Assembly: GCA_949358305.1 (NCBI GenBank)
Contig: OX442320.1
Location: forward strand, 10,742,259 to 10,806,258
Length of the DNA: 64,000 nt
Direction of reading: 5' to 3'
Origin: Strigamia acuminata
Lineage: Eukaryota > Arthropoda > Chilopoda > Geophilomorpha > Linotaeniidae
The notes beneath the pieces were generated by a model that was not told the DNA's origin, searched no databases, and saw only the letters and a program-made list of their open reading frames with translations. The position numbers and the translations under genes were made by a program. Shown in pieces: positions 43,355 to 58,800 of the stretch. The stretch's first letter is position 1. The number at the start of each line of letters is the position of its first letter.

Positions 43355-46300
43355 TTATAAAATAATTTCGTTTTTGTAGCTTTGATTGAGTTCTTTGTGC
43401 GGCAAAACGATGGAATTGAGGACGATGACTTCTTGGGGGACTTGCACGTTGCAGCCGAGGATCGTGATGGAAGGGTTGAGCCGTCCGTCGCTGTTAAATA
43501 GCGCCACGTTCTCCATTTTGGCGAACGGTTTGTTTGGGTTCGGGTCGCACGGTGTTCCCTCGACTCGCGACCACGCACCGACCACGCTGTTCCAGCCGAC
43601 GATGCTGTACAGAATGCAACTGTGATCCTGCATTGAAGAAAAAAGTACATATAATACGTTCACTTCTTTTAATCATGTCTTTACAACTTTTTCAAAATGT
43701 TCAAGTTTTAATCGTTACGTTAATTTAAATGGATTTTATCGTGTTGGAATTAATATTCATGATTGATGTGAAAATGAAGGAATTTATTAAAATTTACGTA
43801 AATATGATGTAAAAATGAAGGAATTAATTAAAATTTACGTAAATTTGATGTAAAAATGAAGGAATTTGTTAAAATTTACGTGAATTTGATGTAAAAATGA
43901 AGGTATTTATTAAAATTTACGTAAATTTGATGTAAAAATGAAGGAATTTATTTAAATTTCTGTTAATATGATGTAAAAATGGAGGAATTTATTAAAATTT
44001 ACGTAAATTTGATGTAAAAATGAAGGAATTTATTAAAATTTACGTTAATTTGATGTAAAAATGAAAAAATTCATTAAAACATACGTAAATTTGATGTAAA
44101 AATGAAGGAATTTATTAAAATTTACGTAAATTTGATGTAAAAATGAAGGAATTTATTTAAATTTCTGTTAATATGATGTAAAAATGGAGGAATTTATTAA
44201 AATTTACGTAAATTTGATGTAAAAATGAAAGAATTTATTAAAATTTACGTTAATTTGATGTAAAAATGAAAAAATTCATTAAAACATACGTAAATTTGAT
44301 GTAAAAATGAAGGAATTTATTAAAACATACGTAAATTTGATGTAAAAATGAAGGAATTTATTAAAATTTACGTAAATTTGATGTAAAAATAAAGAAATTC
44401 CTTAAAATTTACGTAAATTTGATGTAAAAATGAAGGAATTCCTTAAAATTTACGTAAACTTGACGTAAAAATGGAGAAATTCATTAAAATTTACGTAAAC
44501 TTGATGTAAAAATAAAAATTCATTAAAATTTACGTAAATTTGATGTAAAAATGAAAGAATTCCTTAAAATCCACTCAAATTTGACGTAAAAATGTAAGAA
44601 ATCACGAGTAACTACCATTACACTTAATGTACAATACAAATGAGAAAGTTGAATGAACAATTGTTCTCACGTGTGAACATCCTTCACCCAAAAATTAACC
44701 AAAACAATTTTGTTTTATTTTCTAACACAATACTTACATTAATGACAGCCTTGCCGAGGATTATCGACTCTCTAATCCGAACTCCCGGTCCAATTTGCAC
44801 GTACTTTCCAATACTCACATTCGGCCCCAACTAAACAAGAAAAATCAAACAAATGAGGCCGTTTCGTCACCCCAAGGCCCAAATGGTCAAATTACCGTGG
44901 CAGTCGGGTGGACAACGGCCGACGGATGCAAGTAAACGTCGCCGATGATGTGCGGGGAGCCCGGTTGGTTTTTGGCCAGTCGTTCGGGGCAGTTTCGGTG
45001 ATACAAATCGAGGTAATGTCGATTGGCGTAAATGGCCGAGCTTTAAATGAACGAATTAGAGAATTGGTAAATGGTGGATGTCAATTGGGTTTCGGTACCC
45101 GGCGGTTTTGATCTGGCTCCACCAACGGCTCGTTTGGAAGACGAAGATTTGACCACTGCCCGCGAATGGCTTGACGATGTCTTGTTCCAGTCGCATTGAT
45201 TCCTTCACCGAGGAGTCGTTGTTGATACTGAAATTACAAATTTTGAAATTTTTAGGAAAAACATTTTGAGATTTTTAAAGATTTTGAAATTTTTTTTGGG
45301 TATTTTTTGAGATTTTTTGATTTTTTTTGGTGTTTATTGGTGTTTTTTGATGTTTTTTTTATGTTTTCTGATGTTTTTTGGTGTTTTTTCATGTTTTTTG
45401 GTGTTTTTTCATGTTTTTTTTTTATGTTTTCTGATGTTTTTTGGTGTTTTTTGATGTTTGTTTGATGTTTTTTGACGTTTGTCGATGTTTTTTTTTATGT
45501 TTTTTGATGTTTTTTTGGTGTTTTTTGATGTTTTTTGATGTTTTTTTGAGGTTTTTTGGTGTTTATTGATGTTTTCTGATGTTTTTTGGTGTTTTTTGAA
45601 TTTAAAAAAATCGTTTACTTGTAGTAGTTGTCTAGGTTTTGTTTGAACACTGTTGCAATCTGCGGGAAAATGTCGAGCGAGCAGATGTAGACGCCGCAGT
45701 TGATCAGAGTACTGACGAAGGTCGATGGTTTCTCTACGTAATGAAGAATCTTGAAATAAATAAAGACGGTTATGCGTGCACGTTTAAGCGGAGTTTATAC
45801 CGGCTTTACTTCGTGCGTCTCTTTGTTTTCGACGATGCAGCCGTAGTTTAGTGATTGTTGACGTGTGGCCTAGAAAAAAATCAACACAAAATACTTTTTA
45901 ATGGTAGAATGCTTTTTAGAGAGAAATTATGAATGAATTCTGCCCTAAAATGCATATTTGCACGCAAACAATGCAGTTTTATGCGCAGAAATGCATTTTT
46001 TCTTCAAAAAATACACATTTAGGCCAAAGAAATGCCTTTTTTTGTCAAAAAATTCGATTATTGGCCTCATTTTGGACTAAAAAATGTGTATTTGCAAGTA
46101 AACAATGCTATTTTACGCTTAAAATTCATTTTTTGTCTAAAAAACTAAAATATTGGCTTCAAATAATGCATTTTTCATCAATAAACGTCGGAATGCTAAT
46201 CTGAAAACACATTTTTCCATCCAAAAAGTATAAATTTTATGCTTTCATGCATTTTTTTTTCATCTACAGACTCATCCAAGTTCCGCTCTGCCTCTACCAC

Positions 46301-46898
46301 AACCAACCTCAGTCCCCAAAACCGTAATCAAACGTTTCTTCTTATTTTCCATATGAAAACCCAACATTTCAGTCAACGGGAAATCGCCGCACACGTCTCC
46401 ATTCAACAAGAAAAACGCATCCGGATTTCCGCTTTTGATTTGGTCTCGAAAATGGTAAATACCACCTGCAGTACCGAGCGCCGTATACTCCTGTAGGTAC
46501 CTACAACCAAACAAAAACAAAATTTACAATAAATCACAAAAATTCACACATTTTTCCAATTTATTCATCATTTTACACTTTTTTGAATCATTTATTAACA
46601 TCACCTGATACTTATTTTGTATTCCTGAATTGCTGATGCGATGAACGAGGACAGAGCGTCGTTCATTTGATAATAACCGATCATAAATATTTCTTTGATG
46701 TTGGCAACTTTACTCAATGCCTCGATCAGGTGTTGAATGGTCGCGAAACCCGCGACCGAAAAAAGCGGTTTGGGCACATCTAACGACAATGGCCGAAACC
46801 TCGTCCCTGGAAAACAAAATATAAATACTCAAATTCAATTTTTAAACTTAATTCCCACCTTTCTGGGGTCCTCCGATGAGGATAATCGCTTTAAACAT
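43355..46898 (-). CDS. Gmppa: Mannose-1-phosphate guanylyltransferase alpha (regulatory subunit)
   Basis: Complete 9-exon gene, 421 aa (human GMPPA about 420). Exons on the minus strand: 46859-46898, 46605-46806, 46308-46500, 45810-45869, 45619-45749, 45099-45227, 44896-45040, 44738-44830 and 43355-43627. Nucleotidyltransferase domain: [77 protein letters not shown]-terminal left-handed beta-helix: [47 protein letters not shown], then [20 protein letters not shown]. In the family, alpha is the catalytically weak partner that senses GDP-mannose and restrains GMPPB. The start codon gives the conserved [10 protein letters not shown]. Introns 4 and 8 are filled by tandem repeats. No disruptive change seen. 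Confidence 0.96.
43765..44605. repeat. GMPPA intron 8 tandem repeat, 41-bp unit
   Basis: About 20 copies of a unit made of AATGAAGGAATTTATTAAAA plus TTTACGTAAATTTGATGTAAA. Copy-to-copy changes suggest blocks of two to three units were duplicated together. Confidence 0.95.
45285..45605. repeat. GMPPA intron 5 tandem repeat, 10-11-bp unit
   Basis: Variants of TTTTTTGATGTTTTTTGGTG repeat across the intron between exons 5 and 6. Confidence 0.8.
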
Positions 46899-47015
46899 CT
46901 TTCACGAGACGTGTAAACACTAGCATTGATTTCATCAGTGATCTGACGTCATCTCTCAAAATGGCCGCTATTAAACTTCTCGTCTTCTCATTGGTCGAAA
47001 TTAAAGGCGGGGGAT
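46899..47015 (-). promoter_or_regulatory. GMPPA promoter region
   Basis: TGACGTCA (CRE) at 46944-46951, 46 bases upstream of the ATG. ATGGCCGC, a YY1-like site, is near 46961. An inverted CCAAT box (ATTGG) and a GGCGGGGG stretch follow at about 46982-47013. Sites are sequence matches only. Confidence 0.5.
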
Positions 47016-47127
47016 TTAAATTTGTATATAGAACATTTAATGTCTTTTAATGTGAATAGTTTAGTACAAAAAGAAAAATCTACACCGAGTTCATTATAGG
47101 TTTTATTGAATCAAAAATGGCGGCTTC

Positions 47128-49006
<1,879 letters not shown>

Positions 49007-49823
49007 TTTCTTCTCTAATAAAAAGAAAAAAAATTTAAAATAAATAAATAAACTTCGTTCGGTCACGTTTTACCAAAACCCGCGCGATGACGTCAGAATT
49101 ATAGGGCTCCGCTGGGCAAATATCACTACACGGTTATTTTTCACATTTTTACCAATAAAATTGACCAACTTACCACACCAAACCCCCTGTGCTTATAAAA
49201 GCACGTTAATTGAACCCGAATGGACAATTAAAATGACTCAAATATATCTAATTCTTTAACTTTTTCTTATTTTTGGGACACACTTTCTTTCGTGTGATCA
49301 TGTGCTGAAAACACGAAACAACGAAACAGATCTATGGGCAGCCAACTACCATAGACGCCATACACGCACTAGAATTTTTTAAAGATTAAAAAAAACAATT
49401 TAAATCGTTACAATCAAAAAGAAAAATCCTTTCCAAATAATTTAATAAATTAAAAAATAAGATGTGTGAATTTTATTTTCGTTTTTATTTTCGGCGGATG
49501 GTGCGCTATTTCGTCACCAGGTTTAATCCACCAAACCTTTGAGTTTCAATCGGTTTCAATTCATTGCCACCGTCCACCCACTGTCATGTCTGCCCAGAAA
49601 CCAGATACGAAAGAGTAGTAGTTGATGAAAGAAAAGCGAAATATTACTTGACGTGTCCGCAGTTTTGCACGAAACGAAAGTAAAATCGTAAGTGCAAAAG
49701 TTGGGGCCGGAAATGGCCGTCGAAAACGTTGAAAAAACACGAAAACCAACCGAAAAGCTCATCCATAATTTAATTTTTTTTTTCTTTCTTTTTTTCATCC
49801 CCGAACATTTCCAAGGCGTCAAA
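49007..49823. promoter_or_regulatory. Divergent promoter region between SOSS-B (-) and RME-8 (+)
   Basis: The two start codons face away from each other 817 bases apart. TGACGTCA (CRE) lies at 49088-49095, 82 bases upstream of the SOSS-B ATG. No gene between. The RME-8 transcription start could not be located. Confidence 0.45.
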
Positions 49824-52800
49824 ATGCTCGCAGACAACAAGGACATAGCTTGTTACTTCGTAACGAAGCATTCGTGGAAGGGAAAGTTAGTAAACGAACA
49901 AAATGTCACGAAAATCGACAAAAAACGAATTTTTTTCACTTTTTTTTAGGTACAAACGGATTTTTTCGGTCGGATCGTTGGGAATTACGACGTATAATCC
50001 GTCGATGGACGTTACAAATCAAGTATTGGTTGTTGAAAACGCGTAAATTCGATTAATTCACGTTTTTTTCGTGTTTTGGTTGCAGTGGGCGTATAATGAG
50101 TTTGTTAGCATTTTGCCCAATTTGAAGGCGCCAACTTTGAGCGAGTTTTTTATCACGATGAAAAAAGGTGCTAAGAAGACGGATACGATGAGGTTTTCGT
50201 CCGAACATCGAGCGGAGATTCTAACGCAAGCTTTAGTAATTTTTTTTTGTGATTTTTCGATTTTTTGTTGATTTTTTTTATTTTTTTTTTAGAAATTTCG
50301 AAATCAATTCGCTGAAGCGGCAACTGAAAACTTTGTACGTTGGTTTAGTGTTGGTTTTGTTAAATTTTCGGGCTAATTTTCGCGTTTTTTTAGCGTTGTA
50401 ATGCGTATAAGTATCAGTGGTCGGAGCAGAGAGTTCCTATTGTGCTGCAAGTGGGCGAGTGTTCGCTTAATCAACATGATCCAGTATCTAATAATTTGTT
50501 AGCGGCCTATGATTATAAAGATATTGAATGTGTTAGTCGGGTAAAAAACAGTTTTTTTATTATTATTTTTTTTTGTTTGTTGTCGATTTCTGATAAGATT
50601 TTTTTTTTTTTAAATTTAGGTGTCAGATTGCTCGGGAGGATTTGTGGTGAATATCGGTGGTTTTGGACGGATGGTAAATTGATTTTTTTTTATTTTTTTT
50701 TGAGGAAAATTTGTATTTTGTTTATTTTATTTTGAATGTTTTTTGGAAATTGTTTGGAATTCTGTTGAAATTTTAGGGATTTTATTACATTTTGGGGGTT
50801 TTATTCATTTTATTTGGAGTTTTGTTGCATTTTGTCGAGTTTTGTTGCATTTTGTTGCATTTTGTTGAGTTTTGTTGTTTTTTGTTGAGTTTTGTTGCAT
50901 TTACTTGCATTTTGATGTATTTACTTGCATTTTGTTGACTTTTCTTGCATCTCATTGAATTTATTTGGAATTTTGTTGAAATTTTAGGAATTTTATTAAA
51001 TTTTGGGATTTTATTCATTTTATTTGGGATTTTATTCATTTTATTTGCAATTTTGTCGCATTTTGTCGCATTTTGTCTCATTTTGTTGCATTTTGTCTCA
51101 TTTTGTCTCATTTTGTTGCATTTTCTTGAGTTTTGTGGGAATTCTGTTGAAATTTGTTGGAATTCTGTTGAAATTTGTTGGAATTCTGTTGAAATTTGTT
51201 GGAATTCTGTTGAAATTTGTTGGAATTCTGTTGAAATTTGTTGGAATTCTGTTGAAATTGTAGGGCTTTTATTAAATTTTGGGGTTTTTATTCATTTTAT
51301 TTCAAATTTTGTTGAATTTACTTGCATTTTGTTGACTTTTCTCGCATTTTATTGAATTTATATGCGAATTTTACAGCACTTTCTCGCATTTCATTGATTA
51401 TAATTGATTCCAATTGACTTTTCCCCCTCAAATTTCTTTTCTAATTTCTCTTTTTTAATCCTAACAACCAGCATTTTTTCCAATCGGATCGTCGCGACGA
51501 AATAATTAAGAAAATCGTCGAGAATGCGATGACCTACATCGGCGTAAACGTCCGAATCAAAAAAGAAAGCATCAAAATGAATGATTTCACAGAAAACAAA
51601 TTCGGAAAATACAGGTAAACAAACCAAACAAAAACAACCAAACAAAACCTTAAAAAAAGTTAATTTTCTTCCCAGCGACGACGACGCAGTCACATCGATC
51701 AGCGAATTCATAGTGCACAAAATCTCGCACCGCCATTCAGTAAGTAACGAAAACAAGAGCACGTCTCGTTATAATCGAATAACAACTTGCAGGATGCAAT
51801 TAAACGAATTCTAGCAATCACAGAAACCTGTTTAATCGAAAGGGATCCGTCGAGCTACACGATAACAACGCTAAAACCACTTTCGGACGTAAAAAGCAAA
51901 CGATTTGCAATTTAAATGCAAATAATTTGAATTTTCTCGTTTTTTTTAGATATTCGCGTTGATACGAGATCAGGAAAATCCACAAATGTTTACGATCGAA
52001 TACGTCAAAGGCCAAATGAGGGTTTACACGTCAACCGATCGGTTTGATAGATTTAATTGTGTTTGATTGATTTTTGTTGATTTTATTGATTTTTTTTAGG
52101 GATTCTCTGATTGCGTCGTTGATGGACGGCGTGCGTGCTTCCGGGAATCGAGACATTCACGTGAAAATGACTCCGACTAATCGCGGCGAACGTTTGGGGC
52201 CTTTTACGGTGCCTGTCGAAGAAGCTGTTGAAGGAGCACATTTAGGATTCTTTAAGGAACATCCTGGTATTATTACCGAGCACTGTGTAGAAAAAATTTA
52301 TTTTGATGCATTTTTCTCTATAAAGTGTAATTATTGGTCTAAAATAGGTAATTTTAGACCTTTTATAGCTTATAAAGTGAAATTATTGGTCTAAAATTGG
52401 TTATTTTAGACTTTTTATAGCTTATAAAGTGAAATTATTGGTCTAAAATTGGTTATTTTAGATCTTTTATAGCCTATAAAGTGAAATTATTGGTCTAAAA
52501 TGGGTTATTTTAGACCTTTTATAGCCTATAAGTGAAATTATTGGTTTAAAATTGGTTATTTTAGACCTTTTATAGCCTAGGAAGTGAAATTATTGGTATA
52601 AAATCGGCATTTTAGACGTTTTATAGCCTATAAAGTGGAATTATTGGTTTAAAATCGGCATTTTAGACGTTATATAGCCTATAAACTGTTATTTCAGACC
52701 CTTTATAGCCTATAAACTGTTATTTCAGACTCTTTGTAGCCTACAAACTGTTATTTCAGACTCTTCATAGACTTATAAACTGTTATTTCAGACTTTTTAT

Positions 52801-55800
52801 AGTCTAAAAACATTCATTTTAGACAATTAATAGCAAAAAAAAGTCTAATTCTGCACTTTATCGGCTCAAAACGATCATTTCAGGCTTTTAATTGCTTAAA
52901 ACATTAATTTTAAACCTTAAAGTTTATTTTAAACGTGTAATAACCTAAAAATGTTCTTTTTAGACCTGTAAAAACCTAAAAATGTTTATTTTAGACTCTA
53001 AAAATGTTTGTTTGTCCACTTTATCGTCTAAAAATGTGTTTAAACTAAAAAAAATTAATTAATTTGTTTTTAATTTTCTTTTTTCTGTTGAGCTGGTTGG
53101 ACTTTTGCTCAAACCGTTTCAAAATTTAACGCCAATGTGTCTTACAGTGGACTTTTGCATGCAGTAACGCAAGATGTGAGTTTTTCGGCGCCTAGCGCTG
53201 CAGTAAAATGAATAACGGCAGCATTCTGCCTTTATTTTTCGCTTGCTCAAGGGTTTGTTCGCCGAGAACAAGGAACGGCAAATCAGTGCTGCACTCGTTG
53301 CTCTGCTGGAAAAGGAAGGAGACCAAGCGTCAATTTCTTCAGCCGAATTGGAGCTGCAATTTCAAGCTTTGCGACGCCTTTTTGCATCAAAAGCCGGCTT
53401 TGCAGCGTTCACACAAGTCCCAAAGTATTTGTATTTGTATTTGAGTTGTTGTCGGTTGTAATAGTTTGAATTGTTGTTTTAGAATTCGTGAAAAAATTGG
53501 ACTGAAAGTTGTGCGATCGTTAAAACGAAGTGACGACGGAGTCACGTATGCAGCAATTGATATGATTTGCGCGCTGATGCAGGTAAGCGCTTCGAAATTG
53601 CATTTATTTTGCATTTTTATGCTGTTTTACTCATGAAATTGCATTTATTTTGCATTTTTATGCTGTTTTACTCATGAAATTACATTTATCTTACATTTTT
53701 ATGCTGTTTTACTCATGAAATTGCATTTATTTTGCATTTTTATGCTGTTTTACTCATGAAATTGCATTTATTTTGCATTTTTATGCTGTTTTACTCATGA
53801 AATTACATTTATCTTACATTTTTATGCTGTTTTACTCATGAAATTGCATTTATTTTGCATTTTTATGCTGTTTTACTCATGAAATTGCATTTACTTTGCA
53901 TTTTTATGCTGTTTTACTCATGAAATTGCATTTATTTTGCATTTTTATGCTGTTTTACTCATGGAATTGCATTTATTTTGCATTTTTATGCTGTTTTACT
54001 CATGAAATTGCATTTATTTTGCATTTTTATGCTGTTTTACTCATGAAATTGTAGTAAATTATTCATTTTTATGCATCACTGTGCATTTTTATGCATCACT
54101 GTGCATTTCTATGCATTTTTATGCATCACTCTGCATTTTTATTTTTATTTTACCCATAAAATTGTTTAATTATGCATTTTTATGCATCACTCTGCATTTT
54201 TATTTTTATTTTACCCATAAAATTGTTTAATTATGCATTTTTATGCATCACTCTGCATTTTTATTTTTATTTTACCCATAAAATTGTGTTTAATTATGCA
54301 TTTTTAAGTTATTCTATGCAATTCTATGCATTTCTAAGCTCTTCTATGCAATTCTATGCATTTCTAAGCTCTTCTATGCAATTCTATGCGTTTGTAAGCT
54401 CTTCTATGCAATTCTATGCATTTTTATGCTGTACTGTAGATGAAACCAAGTTTATTTTTCCTTTTTATGCTGTTTTAAGCTTGAAATTGTTTATTTTGGA
54501 TTTTTATTTGAATTTAGCATCGAAATTGTTTATTCTGTATTTTCTTTGTGTGTTTTCCATTAGCCGATGCACGACAATTACGATTTGCGGCAAGAACAAC
54601 TGAATAAATCATCGCTTTTGTCAACTAAAAAATTCCTGGACGTTTTACTCGACATGTTCGTCCAGCACGTGGTAAATGGGAAATTAATTTTGTCTAAAAT
54701 GTGATTTTGAATAATTCTTCTTTTTTGTTGACCACAGAGCCGTGGAACGGGCGCGCTTGTGATATCTGCAATGTTGGATTTTCTTACGTTTGCTTTGTGC
54801 GCGCCGTTCAGCGAGACGACGGATGGCGGCCATTTTGACCAGTTGTTGGAAATGGTGGCGGGTCACGGTCGCATTTTGTACAAATTGTTCCAACATCCAT
54901 CTCTAGCTATAGTGAAGGGGGTTGGATTAGTGATGAAAGCCATTATTGAGGTTAGCTCGGCATTGTGTCGCATGTTGTACACCGGGGGTTCTGCATCCGA
55001 GGCAACAATTTGAAATTACGCCACAAATACGCCGAAATATCTCGCGTTAATCCATAAAACAATGTTTTGAGGTCGTGATTTGTCGTTTTAATCTATAAAA
55101 CAATGTTTTTAGGTTGTAACTTGCCGTTTAAAGCCCTAAAACGATGTTTTTAGGTCGAAATGTGTCGTTTTAACCCATAAAACAATGTTTTTATGTTGCA
55201 ATAGGCCGTTTTAACCCATAAAACAATGTTTTGAGGTCGTAATTTGTCGTTTCAACCCATAAAACAATGTTTTGAGGTCGTAATTTGTCGTTTCAACCCA
55301 TAAAACAATGTTTTGAGGTCGTAATTTGTCGTTTCAACCCATAAAACAATGTTTTGAGGTCGTAATTTGTCGTTTTAACCCATAAAACAATGTTTTGATG
55401 TCGTAATTTGTCGTTTTAACCCATAAAACAATGTTTTGACGTCGTAATTTGTCGTTTTAATTCATAAAACAATGTTTTGAGGTCGTAATTTGTCGTTTTA
55501 ACTCATAAAACAATGTTTTGACGTCGTAATTTGTCGTTTTAATCTATAAAACAATGTTTTTAGGTCAAAATGTGTCGTTTTAACCCATAAAACAATGTTT
55601 TTAGGTTGCAACTTGTCGTTTAAACTTCACCAAACGATGTTTTAGGTCGAAATGTGTCGTTTTAATCCATAAAACAACGTTTTTTGGTTGAACAAATGCA
55701 TTTATTTTGTTGCAAATGCTAATAAATGCAGTTTTTAAACGAAAAATGTACGAATAAGGTGAAATTTGTGCAATTTAAGCTCAAATTTATGCCTCAGTTG

Positions 55801-58800
55801 CAGCAGCCTTGGTTTTCCACTCGTTTTCTGTTTTTTAGTAATAAAAAATTGTCTTGAAGGAAGGGGATGCCGAAATAGCATCGAAAATGCAGGATTTAGC
55901 ATTGGCTGAAGGCGCTTTACCTCGGCATCTACTTACCGCAATGTTCACACAAAGTTCCGACGGCCGGCTGTTGACCAACAGGCAACTCAGTCGACATCTT
56001 GTCGGCTTGTGGGTGACTGGCCACCCGACCGCCATGAATTTATTAGCGAGGATTATGGTAAATCGGATTATGAAATTGTGATTTTTGTGTTAAAGAGGAT
56101 TTGTTTGTAGCCGTGCGGACTGCTCGTGTATCTCGAGTCGGACGAGAAGGTTCCGGAAAAAGAGGTGGACCGGATGCATATAAGAGATAATTTGAAGTTG
56201 GCGCAGGATCATCCGTGCAACAAACAGAGGAATCCGCATTGGAAGTTGATCGAAAAACATATGGAACACGCGCTTCAGCATTGGAAGGCGAAAATTGGCT
56301 ACGAACGCAAAGAAGTAAACGAAATATTCGATTCTTGTTGATTGTTTTCATGATTTTTGTCGATTTTTTATTGATTTTTCGATTGTTTTTGTCGATTTTT
56401 ATTGATTTTTCGATTATTTTTGTCGATTATTGATGATTTTTCGATTATTTTTGTCGTTTTTTATTTATTTTTCGATTATTTTTGTTGATTTTTATTGGTT
56501 TTTCGATTATTTTTGTCGATTTTTATTGTTTTTTCGAATATTTTTGTTGATTATTGATGATTTTTCGATTATTTTTGTTGATTTTTACAAAATTTTGTTT
56601 ATTTTGGTCAATTTTTGCTGATTTTTTTGACTTTTTGTTGCTTTTTTGATTATTTTTGTTGATTTTTTGATTATTTTAATCGATTTTTCGATATTTTTCA
56701 GGATAAGTTCCGCGAAAGGCCGATAGTTTTGCGTAGGAGACGCGAACGAGTGAAAAGCGAAGCGAATTGGCCGCTGTTTTATTACAAATTTGCTGTCGAT
56801 CATGCTAAACCGAATTTAATTTGGAATTATAAAGTATTCGTTTTATTAAATTTGAATTTTTTAGTTTTATCGATTTTTTTGGCTTTCAGACGCGAGAAGA
56901 GTTGCGCGAGGGTTTGGAAAACGAGATCCGCGGTTTCACGGTGGACAAAGAACTTGGCAGCACTCACGTGGTGTCGTGGAACCACCAAGAGTTCGAAGTC
57001 TTATACAACAGCCTGAACGATGAAATCAAAATTGGCGATTATTATTTACGCCTTTTGTTGGAAGAAAATGAAACCGGAGATGACAATTCGGACATTAAAC
57101 GATCGTAAGAAATCATTTCAACATTTTATATGCCCGGGACGAGTTTTAGCAGCGCCCCTGGTAGAAAATCTTGAAATTACATCATCGTAACGTACTAAAA
57201 ATACATTTTTTTCACAAAAATAAATATTTATTGAAAAAATTGTTATTTTTCGAGCAAAATTCGACTTTTGAGACATTTTTCGAGCAAAATTCGACTTTTC
57301 GAGACATTTTTCGAGCAAAATTCGACTTTTTGAGACATTTTTCGAGCAAAATTCGACTTTTCGAGACATTTTTCGAGCAAAATTTGACTTTTTGAGACAT
57401 TTTTCGAGCAAAATTGACTTTTTGAGACATTTTTCGAGCTAAATTCGACTTATCGAGACATTTTTCGAGCAAAATTTGATTTTTTGAGACATTTTCGAGC
57501 AAAATTCGACTTTTCGAGACATTTTTCGAGCAAAATTCGACTTTTGCGACATTTTTCGAGCAAAATTCGACTTTTTGCGACATTTTTCGAGTGGATTTTG
57601 CTATTTTCGTGCGTAATTTTACCAATTATTATTTTTTAAAATTTCAGATTTGAATTTTTCAATGATTTATACCACCGATATCTGTTGACGACAAAGTCGC
57701 ACATGCGCTGTATGTGCTTGGAAGCAATGGCGATCGTTTATGGAAAACATTACGAGGAAATTGGATCGTTTAACGATACGAAGTACATCGTGGGAATGCT
57801 CGAAAGGGTTAACATCAACACGTTTTTTATTTTTTATTCGTTAAATTTAATAATTTGTCATTTGTAGGGAGTCGACCGAATGGAAAGGGACCGGTTACTG
57901 CAATTTATAGATCAGTTGATCCTCAATCGGGTAGGAATGAATAAAAAATTGAAATGTTAAATAATTGTTGTTTAATTGTTTTGATGTTTGGTGCAGAGAA
58001 ACGTGAAGGAATTGATGGATGCGAATGGAATTAAGGTGTTGGCGGATTTGTTGACTCTGGCTCATTTGCACACGTCGAGAGCGGTCGTGCCGACACAAAG
58101 TAACGTGATTGAAGCGTCGCCAGATGCGATCCGCGGAAGCGAAAAAGAGTGGTACTATGGTAACGCGGACAAGGACAGAAAGGGACCGTTTGGTTTCCAC
58201 GAGGTTCAATAAATCGTTTGTTTGAATATTTTTAAGAACGAAAAATTAATTTACGCAAATTTTAGAAGAAAAAAAATTAATTTACGCAATTTTCCAAAAA
58301 AAATTAATTTGCGATTTTTCTGGCATTTTTTTTCTTTTATTTTGCGATTTTTCTGGCATTTTTTTTCTTTTATTTTGCGATTTTTCTGGCATTTTGTAAT
58401 TTTTTAAAATTTATTTTGAGATTTTTTGCTTTTATTTTGCTTTTAATTTGCGATTTTTTGCTTTTATTTTGCTTTTAATTTGCGATTTTTTGCTTTTAAT
58501 TTGCAATTTTTTGCTTTTATTTTGCGATTTTCATTTATTTTGCGACTTTTTGCTTTTATTTTGCGATTTTTCATTTATTTTGCGATTTTCTCATTTATTT
58601 TGCGATTTTCTCATTTATTTTGCGATTTTCTCATTTATTTTGCGATTTTCTCATTTATTTTGCGATTTTCTCATTTATTTTGCGATTTTCTCATTTATTT
58701 TGCGATTTTCTCATTTATTTTGCGATTTTCTCATTTATTTTGCGATTTTTTCATTCATTTTACGATTTTTAATCATTTATTTTACGATTTTCACAATTTC

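Noticed and set aside
53583-54050. Regular repeats considered as a CRISPR-like array
   Set aside because: Units are contiguous without unique spacers, and the genome is eukaryotic.
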